A stretch of DNA of 64,000 bases. Origin: Tanypteryx hageni (Eukaryota; Arthropoda; Insecta; Odonata; Petaluridae). The position numbers and the translations under genes are program-made. Numbering within the stretch: the first letter of the stretch is position 1; every line of letters begins with the position of its first letter. The notes under the pieces are model-generated. The model saw only the letters and a list, made by a program, of their open reading frames with translations. It was not told the DNA's origin and searched no databases. Shown in pieces: positions 9,231-20,204 of this stretch. The stretch lies in assembly GCA_028673005.1 (NCBI GenBank), contig CM054115.1:197540370-197604369 (forward strand). The letters are read 5' to 3'.

Positions 9231-10830
9231 TTACCAATTTTAAAATTTTAGATTTTTAAAATGGGTTGTGAACAAAATTCTTTTATCTTGCAAAATTTCA
9301 GCTCCTTATTCCTTTTAGATTGGTCTACACATAATTCCTTTTCCCCATGTTAACTTATGTCAGAGTTTTCTTTAATATTTCCTGTTTTTTTGATTTTGAC
9401 GTCGTCATAAGTGTACGCCGTAGGGTTAAATTAATTGCATTATAATAAAATCCACTGATTCTCCTTAGACGCACTAATATTAAGCTATTATTATATACAG
9501 TTCATCAACCCCACAATTGAAAGGAGTGACAATCTTTTATTTAATAACATATATCGCGTTTTTAAATTATGATGTCATCATATGTATTCGTCTTTTGTTG
9601 AAATAAATGGGGCAATAAAAATTTCCCTATTAAAAAGCATTAAAATAATACGGATTGTCAATTCCCATTGAAAAGCCTTGTCCTGGTTGCTATGGTAGCT
9701 GAAGTTCTTTTTTGTTGAGCATCTGCTTTTTTCCGATTAAAATATATTTCTTCGTCAATTCGGCAGTGATTTGAATTTAATCTTCAAAATTAAGAAACCG
9801 CATCTTATAGCTATAGGACTGTTTTCATCCCGAGATTCTATCTTAGTTTTAACTAATTTAACAATGCAAATTTATGAAACTCTGCACAGATTTCTATGTT
9901 TTTCTTATGGAGTATCGAAAAGGAACATTGGGGTCAATAATACCCAACTTAGAATTAAAAATTTTAATTTTCGATTTTTCTGGTTGGTTGTACCTAACAA
10001 TCTAACCTACTGCCAAATTTCAGGTCCGTGGTTTATAAAGAAGTACAATAGGTTTTAAATACGAATAATCGCTGCTTGCATACTGCAAGCATTGGTGCCC
10101 TATAACCACCACACCAAATTTCATACCTACTAATTGATGAGAAGTACCGTAAATTAATTGCCAAATATTCCGCAATACCATTTACACAAATTCCGGAGCG
10201 CCTGGAGTCTAACCGAGGACACCTACATAAGATATCTCAAATTATCCGAAGGCTTACTCATGACATCTACAAACCCTGAAAATTTCAGCGCAATGTTCCT
10301 CTTAGTATTGTCTGACCACCAAATATGTTTTCCCTTTGCTTTTAAATGTCACGGGCTGAGAGTGACGTCATGACACTAAGCTACTTTTCAGTTCGTGGCA
10401 TTAAGCTCTCTTTCAGTTTCATTAACACGTAAAATAAATTCCCGAAGAAAAGCATTGTCTCGTAGTCATGACAGACATATTGGGGCATTGTTATAAATTG
10501 TATAAAATCCCGTTTTTATGCAGTAAAAATCGAATAATTGGACTAATTCGTGTTCTACTTTCAAAAAGCATAATCTTCGTTCTTTTTTGCGTCTTCTAAT
10601 TTAGGTCCGGGGTTTGTAATTATAATTAATTTAAAAATGCAATTATAAAAAGGCTTGTACGATTTAAATGGTTTTCTAATGGGACTTGAAATGAACGTTT
10701 TGGGATGTAAAAGACCCCGTTGTAAAGGGAAATTTTGAAATTTTTGATTTTTCCTGATGGTTTTGGACAAACTCCAAGAATCCCTCCAAATTTCAGCTCT
10801 GTGGAATATATAAAAGTACCTTAGGTTTCA
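9230..10830. repeat. Ancient dispersed repeat related to the hairpin family
   Basis: The phrase AAATTTCAG followed by (C/G)TC recurs near 9292, 10,013, 10,278 and 10,787, twice followed by a TATAAA(A/G)..GTAC.. and TAGGTTT string. A perfect 8-bp hairpin with a 3-base loop, TGCTTGCA-TAC-TGCAAGCA, lies at 10,073-10,091. The same hairpin and the AAATTTCAGCT phrase mark the units at 28.35, 32.3, 33.2, 62.6 and 63.4 kb, so this block is probably a far-diverged relative. Confidence 0.45.
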
Positions 10831-12290
10831 TATCATTATCATTATAACATATAATATATCCTCCGTATGAAGCAGCTATTTATAATAAATATATCTTAGC
10901 GTAATTTCCTGTCAAATATGACGATATTATCATAAAAGTATTCCAAATATATATGATTTCGATATGAAAAATCAGTAAGATATGCTATGATCTGGTTTGG
11001 CTTTCATGCACAAAGAAACCAGTGTTTTTGAAAGTTATCTTTGTTTAATTATACTGTTTAAGTTATTATTAGTATGGAGATCGAATGATTATCCAAATTT
11101 TTGCTGAAAATTAGAGGAAAATCGAAATAATATGATATAATCCATACAGAAGTAACTGAAATTTACTTTAAATATTTGAGAAAATCAAAATTTATTTAAA
11201 ACGTTTAGACTTTAACTTAATAAATGAATTATTTTACTCATATTAACTAGTAAAGAACACGATAAAGTGTGAACGCACAGTCAATTTACCATCAGAGGAA
11301 AATTGTGTTAACTAAATGCATGAACTGCAATGAATTTTAACTATTTTTGGAGATTTACGAATGAGATTTAAATTCTTCTCTTCGCATAACTATGTTAAAT
11401 ACCTCATCCTTGAAATATTTTAAAATGTAAACGAAAAAGGTCTGCATGGAAGGAAATGGCTTTTGCGTGATTAATGTATGCGATGCGAATTTATAACTCC
11501 GGTTAATTATAAGATGCACTGCAAAAAATATAAAAATAATATATGTATGTGGCAACAAGTTGTTGATATATGGAAACTCAGTGTACAATTACCGTTAGCG
11601 AGATGCTGGGGTTCGCAATGGAAGATCTGTCCGCAGCTGACTATAAGCACAAAAAATTGTGTCCAAAGAAAACTACGATATTTTTGTTTGATTTTCTTCA
11701 AATCGGCTAATTCTCGAAAATGGTTCTGAACAAAGCGTATGCTATTTCACTAGTTCTACAAAGGCGCTTAAAGACGTTTCGTTTATAAGTGATATTGTAT
11801 GAGATATAAAGAAAATTTCATTTTCTTATCGCCAGTAAAGTGGCACTCACGATTAGGCCACGTAAACAATAAATATCATTTTCTTTGCCCCTCTGTCCTA
11901 AATACCTAATTTCATCAACATACGCCCAGTAGTTTTGAGATGAAACATGCGGAGGGACGGTCACGACCTGACCATATGGCGTTCTTTTTTACTTTTGTAA
12001 AGAAAGCCTAAATTACTATTTGATTCACAGCACTTCTAAGCTCATTTCTCAAAATATAAAAAAAGACCCCTCGACATGTTATAACAAGGAATATTGCTTT
12101 CAAATCCTACAATCCATAGATACACACACGGTCTGCCGATGTATCGAACGGTATCCCAAAGAAAACAATTGAATTCGTCTCAAAAATGAAAAAAAAATAA
12201 TTAACGGCATTATAGATTGCAAAGTAAGAAGCAGATAAAAACAAAAAAATTAATGCAAAAAAAGGCGTTCATTCACTTTTTGCTTCGCTC
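10831..12290. other. Unassigned AT-rich region
   Basis: Low-GC sequence without a supported gene. Near 11,900-11,965 there is a decayed copy of the TTTCATCAA..GTAGTTTTGAGATGAAAC phrase ending in GGAGGGACGG, related to the sequence before the GACA microsatellite at 996. Confidence 0.5.
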
Positions 12291-12294
12291 ATCG

Positions 12295-12885
12295 CCTCGT
12301 ATTTTTACTCTTCTTTGAAAGTATCCTCCATCTTCCGTTTCAACAACAATTAATCTCCTGCCTCGACTTCCTTACATACATTCCATCGTTCGTTCACTCA
12401 GTTCCACCCTCCTTCCTCCATTAGTCTTCCTCACTCCCTCCCTTCTATCTCCCTCCCTCCCTCTCTCTGTCCTTCTCTCTCCCCTCTCCTCAGTCAACCC
12501 TCCCATCATTCCTCTCCCTCCCTCCTTCTTAACATTTCCCTCAACCCCTCCCTCTTAATACCTCTCTCTCTCTCTCTCTCTCTCTTACCCTTCCCTCCTT
12601 CCCTTACTGCCTTACTCCTTCCCTCCTTCCTACTACCTTTCTCTCTTTCCCTCCATCTCACCTTCCTCTCACTCCCTTCCTCCTCCCAGTATCTCTCCTC
12701 TCACTTCCTCCTCCCCTAATTAACTTCCTCCTCTCTGTCTCTCTCATCCCCTCCCTCTCACCTTCCTCCTCTCGCTCCCTCCCTCCTCATATTATCCCCC
12801 TCTCTCCTCTCTCTCCCTCCTCCCCTCACTCCCTCTCTCCTCCAGTCCCTCTCTCAATCCTACATATCTCCCTGTCTCTTTCTTT
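12295..12885. repeat. Pyrimidine-rich low-complexity tract
   Basis: About 590 bp almost entirely of C and T on the plus strand, made of irregular CCCTCC, CTCTCC and TC runs with occasional A and G. There is no regular period. Such homopurine-homopyrimidine DNA can form triplex structures. Confidence 0.85.
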
Positions 12886-14755
12886 TTACATCCATTTATT
12901 CATATAGCATAGTTTATAAACCTCATTTCTCCTTCCTCTGACCATTTTCGGAAAAGTCCATGAAATTGGAAATGTTTGTACACATGAGATTTATCTAAAT
13001 ATTTGCTAAAAATCAATCTTGTCAATAGTAATCAATTGTATTTTGCTATCTAAATCTCAATCCTTTAACTTGAGATATCAATTACTCAATTATTTATATA
13101 GAACAAGGAAATGGTGAGTTGTAGTTTACTAGCCCAAAATAATTAATTGTATTAATTTCGATGGTGAACTTGAAATTTAAGTTCCTCACAAGTGGGATAA
13201 TAATTCGGTAATCACTTCTGTTACTAAAGCGGGGTGAGCATTAGTTTTTACAGATTTCAAATACGCGAATGCTTTGGCCGTTCTCTTACATTCTGCAATA
13301 GAAGCTAGTCGACTGTTCTGTAATGTACTTGAAAGTGTGTCAAAATAATATTTTCTAATACGAGTGTTTGCGGAAAATTTTAATCGCTAGATTCATTGTC
13401 ATGATTAAAGGTTTGTTTAATATAATAGCTCGGATCTTTCAGTCTCTCTGCTTGTCCATAGCGCTCAATGGTAGAGCACCACTGGTGGCATAAGATCAAT
13501 GGGATCTTTCGTTAAATGCTTGATTTATACTTTCAGGATTTTTTTTCAAACAAACATGACATCACAATTTTATGTATATATGAATAGGTATATATATGAA
13601 TGTATGTATGTATCGAAAAGAGCTGCACAAAAGTAGTAGCGCGGGAGCAATGAGAAAGGAGAGAGTGAGAGAGAGAGTTGATGGAAGGATTCTGAATCGG
13701 TGCCAAATGCTGAAAGAGCCGCGGCGGCGGCGTCGGAAAACGGCGATCGGGGGATTCGAAAGAAAAAAATCATCGATCGCTGTTATTGTCATTGGTCCGT
13801 TAAACGGATCTCTGGTTTGGTCTCGCCTGCGATCACTCTTCGTAAGGAACGCCGATGTTAATTGGATTTAGAGGAATGGATGCCACACTAAAGTGTCTCC
13901 CTTGCCATCGCTTCGTAGCATCTCTCCCGCTTTCCCCAAAAGGAGACAAATCCATCTGTGTCGGTTATATATACATCGCATTTTATGTTCATTCTCCATC
14001 ATGCCTGCTAAAAACTAATTCTCAATCCTGCTATTATACATTTTCTATCATTCTCCCACTCATTACATTTCTAGGATAGGTATTATCCCCATTAAAAGCG
14101 ATTCGATCACTATTGAAAGGAAGGAACTGTACCATATAGCGGGTATTTTGCATCGGAACACTGAAATATAATTGAAAATCTTACTTGTAGCACGACGCCG
14201 CCGTTCTATTCGCCTCACGAAGAAATCTCTTTCCGAAATAGCCATGTCCGAGAGCATCGCATTCGTTCATATTAAGCACATCAAATGAAATGCAATCGTG
14301 ATTTTGTTTAAGGAAACGTTCTGTAGGATTTTGAAATTTGCTACTCTTGTGACTATCAAGACTTCATATTCACCACGTGATACAAGAATATGTAATTTTA
14401 ATTAATACATTGTGAAATCCTTTTAAAATATATTTGAGGCTGTAAACCAAAATAAAAGATATTAAACGGATGCGTAGTATAATAAGCTAAATGGCTCACT
14501 AAAAAAACCTATATATCGAATATTGTCGCGAAATGAATAAATACAAATAATTAAGAGCCCCGAATATATTGTCGATTGGCCACATGCGACTAGTGGCGAA
14601 TACTTAGGATATTTCTTTCCGTCCATTGAAAATGAAGAATACGCAGCTCAGAATAGAGCATCGTAGTTTTCGATTAACTCGAAGACTTCCTCTTTAAAAA
14701 GCTTTTCCGCCGTCACATGTGGAGAATGGCTCCACTCGCTATGGCGGGCACAAGC
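12886..14755. other. Unassigned region with a CpG-rich core
   Basis: The centre, 13,630-13,870, is unusually CpG-rich for this window (runs such as GCGGCGGCGGCG and CGATCGGGGG) and carries a 92-codon open frame on the plus strand (13,596-13,871) rich in arginine. I do not recognise the peptide and its composition simply reflects the base composition, so I do not call it a gene. Near 13,458-13,480 the phrase CTCAATGGTAGAGCA resembles a tRNA D arm, but no T arm follows. Confidence 0.4.
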
Positions 14756-14759
14756 TAGT

Positions 14760-14855
14760 GGGGGCATCCGCTAAGGGGGGTATTCGCTAAAAAGGGCATT
14801 CGCAAAGAGGGGTATTTGCAAAGGGGACAATCGCTAGGGAGGGCATTCGCTTCGG
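14760..14855. repeat. 16-bp minisatellite, about six copies
   Basis: The unit is approximately GGGGCATTCGCTAAGG, repeated head to tail with variants ending CGCAAAGA, TGCAAAGG and CGCTTCGG. The period is 16 bp with one 15-base copy. It is G-rich on the plus strand. Confidence 0.85.
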
Positions 14856-15629
14856 GTGTGGCTGCGGCAAATGCTCCAGAAGCAATTTTGGAGAGCTACT
14901 AGGCGGCGCCTTTAGTAAGCTCTCCTCGAGAGAGCGATTCTTATATTCTTTGCGTTCGTTTAATGAAAGCACTGAATCAAGAGCCCTCCAGAGGAGCGAG
15001 GGTGGAGAGGGAGTTGTAAGGGGCGCAGTTTAAGCAGCGTAAGACCATAAATAAAAGGAAAGAGAAGAAATTTGCCTAAAGTGGTATTTGCCTTTAAATT
15101 CGGCTCGACCGTGATTATTATAAACGGTGTTAGCGAAAATAGGCCACTTATCAGGGCAGCGCCAAAAAAATTGCGAACCAGATCGCATTTGTGAAAATTT
15201 ACAATCTAGTTTTAGAATAAATAGCAATTAAGGACAGGATAGAAGTTGCAAAAAATCTTTTGAAAGCATGTGCATCCAAATGTCTAAGTGCGTTGCGTGC
15301 AGTATGCATTCACATATATTCTATTAATTATTTTCAAATTTTCATATAATTCGAGAATGAAAATTTCTCGTAGCAATAATAATGCTGCTCCATTTTAAAA
15401 TTGATGGCAGCTAAAAGAATTTTTCTATTTAAATTCATTAGTTGAAAAACTATCGAATTAAATAAACGAATAACAAAATCAAAAATAACTTCCAAGAAAA
15501 GATTTTATTAAAAGTACGAAGTTTTGCTACAATCATCATCCTTCCCATCAAGCGTTTCTCCATATGAGTCCTTCCAACGCCCCCAGTGGCTCTCCAAAAA
15601 CTGTTAGTGTTCACTGGGATTCCCGCATC

Positions 15630-15631
<2 letters not shown>
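14856..15631. other. Unassigned region ending in a short repeat terminus
   Basis: No gene is supported. GCTACTAGGCGGCGCC at 14,895-14,910 resembles a CTCF core. The last part, near 15,590-15,631, carries TGTTCACTGGGATTCC followed by GCATC and an AT microsatellite. It matches the end of the repeat termini at 2275-2470 and 4800-4947. Confidence 0.45.

Positions 15632-15684
<53 letters not shown>
15632..15684. repeat. AT microsatellite
   Basis: About 26 AT dinucleotides between a repeat terminus on the left and the RTE fragment on the right. Confidence 0.95.
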
Positions 15685-15688
<4 letters not shown>

Positions 15689-16800
15689 GAATACAGTCAA
15701 GATATCTGCGCATGTTTCGTAGACTGGCAGAAGGCCTTTGATAGAGTAAATTGGGTAAAGTTGATGAAGATATTAAAGGATATAGGTGTAGACTGGAAAG
15801 ACAGGAGACTGATTAGGAATCTATATGAGAATCAAGTTGTAAAGGTCAGGTTTGAGAATGTGGACACCTGCGGAATAAATATCGGTAGAGGAGTAAGACA
15901 AGGATGCTGCCTATCGCCAACCCTATTCAATATATATGGAGAAAGTCTAATGCAAGAAGCTTTAGAAGGCACAGGGGATTTCAAAATTGGAGGAAGGATT
16001 ATAAGAACAGTAAAATACGCAGATGATCAAGTACTTCTAGCAAGAAAGGAAGAGGAGCTACAAAAAATGATAAATAGACTAGTGATAACAGGTAGAAAAT
16101 ATGGTATGGAAATAAATACAGAAAAATCCAAGGTCATTCGAATATCGGGTAAAGAAGAGAATCTGAACATAACTATTGGGGGAAAGCCATTAGAACAAGT
16201 TTCAGAATATAAATACCTTGGAAGTATCATAACACGAGAGGCAAAATGTACGGATGAGATCAAAACTAGAATAGGAAAAGCAAAAGCGGCTTTCAGGAGA
16301 AAGAAACAACTACTTACAGGGAATATAAGGGAAGATATCCGCAAGAAGTTGATAAAATGCTACGTATGGAGTATAGCATTGTATGGGGCAGAAACATGGA
16401 CGCTAAGGAAAAATGACATCAAATACTTGGAAAGCTTTGAAATGTGGACTTGGAGGAGAATGCTGAAGATAAAATGGACAGATAGGATGAAAAACGATGA
16501 AGTGCTACGAAGAATAGGAGAGAAGCGAATGATTATACAGACTATCAGAAAGAGGAAGGCTAACTGGGTTGGACATTACCTGAGGAGAGAGAGTATGATT
16601 AAAGACGTGTTAGAAGGAAAACTAGATGGGAAAAGGGAAAGAGGTAGGAAAAGGTTTCAGCTGATAGACGATCTGAAAGGGAAAGAGAGTTATCAAGATA
16701 TAAAGAGGACAGCGGAAAATAGGAGTATATGGAGAACCAGGTTTAACCATGAATAATCACGGACCTGTCTACGGACAGACTACCTATGATGATGATGATA
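15685..16800 (+). mobile_element. RTE-clade non-LTR retrotransposon, 3' fragment
   Basis: The fragment starts inside the reverse transcriptase, directly after an AT microsatellite, and ends in a GATGATGATGAT tail at about 16,787-16,799. A short tandem-repeat tail of this kind is usual for RTE elements. There is almost no 3' UTR: the stop at 16,756 is some 30 bases before the tail. Confidence 0.85.
15686..16756 (+). CDS. RTE reverse transcriptase, C-terminal two thirds, open frame
   Basis: The open frame enters at CFVDWQKAFDRVNW (catalytic block A with the aspartate). It continues through IGRGVRQGCCLSPTLFN (block B), VKYADDQVLLA (catalytic YADD), GMEINTEKSKVIRIS, EYKYLGSIIT and VWSIALYGAETWTL. 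The C-terminal part is basic, with FEMWTWRRMLKIKW and RKANWVGHYLRRES. This order is typical of RTE/BovB. The AP endonuclease and the first RT motifs are missing. No stop or frameshift occurs over about 355 codons, unlike every other element here, so the copy is probably the youngest. It cannot retrotranspose alone. An RTE endonuclease fragment lies at 27.3-28.3 kb on the other strand. Confidence 0.9.
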
Positions 16801-17018
16801 TATACATATACAGTGGTGAGCAGACGTGTCTTCGTGAGCTCCGTAATTTTCGTGGATTTTCCGAGGATATCGACAATTCACTGTGATTGTGTGTAGTGAA
16901 ATCAGACCTTACGTGTCTGTTAACCAACTGCCCAAGTTTTGTAAGTACTAAATCTTAATAAGTCCCATTTCGGAGTGATTTAAAAGGCGCCTCGTTTCAC
17001 GCGAGCCGTCTTTTCGCC

Positions 17019-18389
17019 ATGCCGGCGAACGAAGCCGCATCGGCCGGTGCCGGCTCGGGAGCCCCTCCCGTGATGGCGGCTCGTTCTGCCGACTTCCGTC
17101 TCAGCTGGAAGAAGATGGTGACAAAAAGCTTTGGTGTTTTATTCAAAGCTCTAGAGAATGTCCCGCAAATTGTTTATCTTACTTCGGTATCAATGTTTAT
17201 TCCCGCCCAAAATATCGTGTCAATAGGACAAATCCCGTCAGCAATAGTAATCTGCTTCAATGACCCCTCTTGGGCGAATTTGGTTTTGGAAAGAGGAATT
17301 GACGTATATGGACAACATCTGTCCGCCTATCCTATCCATGTGAGACCGACAAATGTAATGGTTTCAAATATACCACTCGAAGTGTCCGACCACATTGTGA
17401 CAAGTTTTCTGTCTAACTACGGAAAAATTACGTCTTGGCTGCGTCCCATACCTATTACAAATGGGAGAATTCAATTTTCTCCCATATTGACAGTTTGAGA
17501 CGCGAAATATTAATGCAAATCAAGACGGGCGCAACCCTCCCTTCTTCACGAAGAACTTCGCTACACCGTTTAATTTTCGACAAAATTGACTTGCTTCAAT
17601 TGCAAAGAAGAAGGACATCTTTCAGCCAAATGCCCCGCGCGAAATAGATACGAGGCTACGCACAAAGAAAATTCGAATACCCTCCAAAACCAAGAAAACA
17701 CCGAAGACATACCTGAGGAGGCCGTTCCTACCGCCCTTGCTGGAAGTGAGTTAATTTCTGCCGATTCTTCCCCCACTAAAGTGACCTTGAATACGGCTAG
17801 TAAAAATGAGGAAGCAACATCCCTTCTAATCGAACTCCTAAAACATTCAACCCAGCAAACCGAAGAACCTTTCTTCCCACCACTACCTGAACGTTCACCA
17901 GCTAAACGACCTCACTCTCCTGAAAAGGTAACAAAACCAAGGCAAGGGAAGTCGTACAAAGAGGCGATAGAAGAATCCCTACTTAAATACCCACAAATTG
18001 GATCTGATACCTTCCACAATCCAGCATTCATAAATTACGAGCTTCCTCTCAATGAAGATATGACCGAATGAACCTCTTCAAATACCAACTTGCCCCGTGG
18101 AAATACGAAGAAAAATAGCAGGCCAACTAGCATAGAAGAATACAATTCGATTGCTGAACTATCCGACATAAAATCCGACATTTCTGAATGTTCGAATATG
18201 AGCCACACAACAGTGCCCGAAAACACCTTTAGTGAGAGTGGTCCCTTAAACCACTCCCAACTCAACCGCCTTCTAAAAGAGACCTACAGCAAAAGAAGGA
18301 AACTGGTAAAAATATGCCAATCGTTCACAGAAGATTTACCTGCCTTAAGAGGACGTTTCACAGCGGCCGAATTTAGACGCAAATTTTGA
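17019..18389 (+). pseudogene. ORF1 of the Tx1/L1-like element (nucleic-acid-binding)
   Basis: The ATG at 17,019 opens a frame with an alanine-rich start, a hydrophobic region and VRPTNVMVSNIPLEVSDHIV. That block, followed by FLSNYGKI, resembles the RRM-like ORF1 of Tx1-type elements. A CCHC knuckle follows at about 17,586-17,645: CFNCKEEGHLSAKCP. The C-terminal part is polar, with LLKETYSKRRKLVKIC. The frame is lost near 17,470 and regained near 17,580, and a TGA at 18,069-18,071 interrupts the tail. ORF1 proteins bind the element RNA and form particles with ORF2. This copy is inactive. Confidence 0.7.
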
Positions 18390-20204
18390 AAGAGATATCT
18401 CGCAAACGAGTAATAATACCTGAACGCAGTTTTCTGTATATAATTAAACTATCAATCATTAAAAGATGCCGTTTTTTAAATGTAATTTTATTACTTGTAA
18501 GTCCGCAATCAACATGGAAACTATTAATTACGAGCGCTTTATTTTCTCCAAAAGTAAGCTGCTACAATTATAATAACTGGAAGAGGAAAACTTAACCATA
18601 TAAATTTAAATTTAAATGCAACTTTGTCTCGTATTCCATGGCAAATCCTCAGAATTTTAAACAATAGCCACTATTGCTCGGCAATTTTTAAAACCATGTT
18701 TTATCAGATTCTGGCAGTAATCAGTTCAGCCTTTTGCCGCTGGTTTTCAGTCGTTGGCGCTTGCTTAGAAAATGCAAACAGTGGCAACCTTGTAGATTGT
18801 CTGGCTTTGAAGAAGATTGGAGAAAAGTTTTCTTGAGGAAAATTGTGGGGAGAGTACGTCTCAGGCTGGAAAGCTGCCGCAAACGATTTCTCATTGGTCT
18901 GATGGGGGCGGTAAAACTGACTGCAGTTTAATGTGTGTCTGTAGGATGTAGTGGTAAAAATCTACTTAACCATTCCTCTTTAAAACAGCTCCCGTCCGAA
19001 GATCTATGGTCAATTTCTTCTAATTTTAATTTGCAAAAGAATGAAAGCCTGCACGCCGAACAATCGGATTTTACGTGTAATCTTACCGGAAACAATGTAT
19101 ATCCTGGAGTCAAATCCGAATCCTTTTCGGAAATCTTTTTATCGACATTTACTTATGTTAACTTATATTCACGTAATACCTTCGTCGTAAATTACCCATT
19201 TATTTTCACTTACAAACGTTGTGTATACTTAATGAAATAGACATATTTACATTTATTTCTTCGTCGTAGATAATCCATTTCCCGTCATTTTCCAAATGTT
19301 GCGTGCGCATGAAAGAATTAAACTGTCTAGTGGTACCCGCAAAAACTTTAGCGAAGTCACACAGAAATCTCCATGTTTAACCAAGCAGTCACACATTGTT
19401 CGGAGATTTATTTATCTTGCAGTTACCTACGACTCGTCTGTGAAAATGAGATTCACTTATTAACGAAGTGAAACGAAATTTTGATGTCTGAAACAACAAT
19501 TAAACTCAATAAATATTAAAAAATATACCACATTACAGTCTCGTGTATTCCGTCAGCTAAACCGACTTCTTACGTCGGTGTTTGACGTGGAATATACAGT
19601 GAATGCTACCAAGTAGCAAGTAATGGAAGAAGAAACACTGAAATAGTGTTTTTTTTTACTTTTTTAAACATATATATCGACAGTTTTTTAGAGTTATGCC
19701 TTTTCACTTTCGCTATTTCCGCTATGTAACAAATACTATTGAACCGAAGAATTTGATAAAACCGATGAAATCCTCGATTCGAAATTCGTAAATGCACTAA
19801 CTTCCATTATTTGAACTAATTACGCAGCGAGTTTGCTTCAGCCCTCCTCCAACAACCCCTCACTTGGACAAAAAAACAATTTCATGGGCCTCCTTACACT
19901 ATCATCTCGATCAAAGAATGACTGTTAAACAACAACGGGGAATAATACCTACAAACGATCGCTCAAGACGCGGATTAATCTCTGAAATTACGGTCGATAC
20001 GAAAGATTTCGTCGTATTTTATACAATAGTAAACCCTGACATAACATTCAAGTATATAGAAAGTTAAAATTCAGTCTGCCGCGAAAGCGACGCTGCTCAA
20101 ATTGATGGAATACTTATGGAAATGAGTGTACATAGTACATCTCTTAAATACTATTCATAATTTCTCGAGCAGTCGGTTTAGTCCTTCAGAACAAACGTTC
20201 TTCA
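18390..20204 (+). other. Unassigned inter-ORF sequence
   Basis: About 1.8 kb separates ORF1 from the nested CR1, far more than the usual spacing between ORF1 and ORF2. An open frame at 18,935-19,240 (101 codons) and another at 19,864-20,067 (67 codons) have no motif I can name. The sequence is probably a further insertion, because both sides should have been near ORF2. No terminal repeats or target duplication were found by eye. Confidence 0.4.

Noticed and set aside
13458..13510. tRNA-like D arm (CTCAATGGTAGAGCA)
   Set aside because: No acceptor stem or T arm with GTTCGA could be found, so it is neither a tRNA nor a convincing SINE head.
13596..13871. Arginine-rich open frame in the CpG-rich core
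   Set aside because: Short, no recognisable domain, and the composition follows the local base composition.
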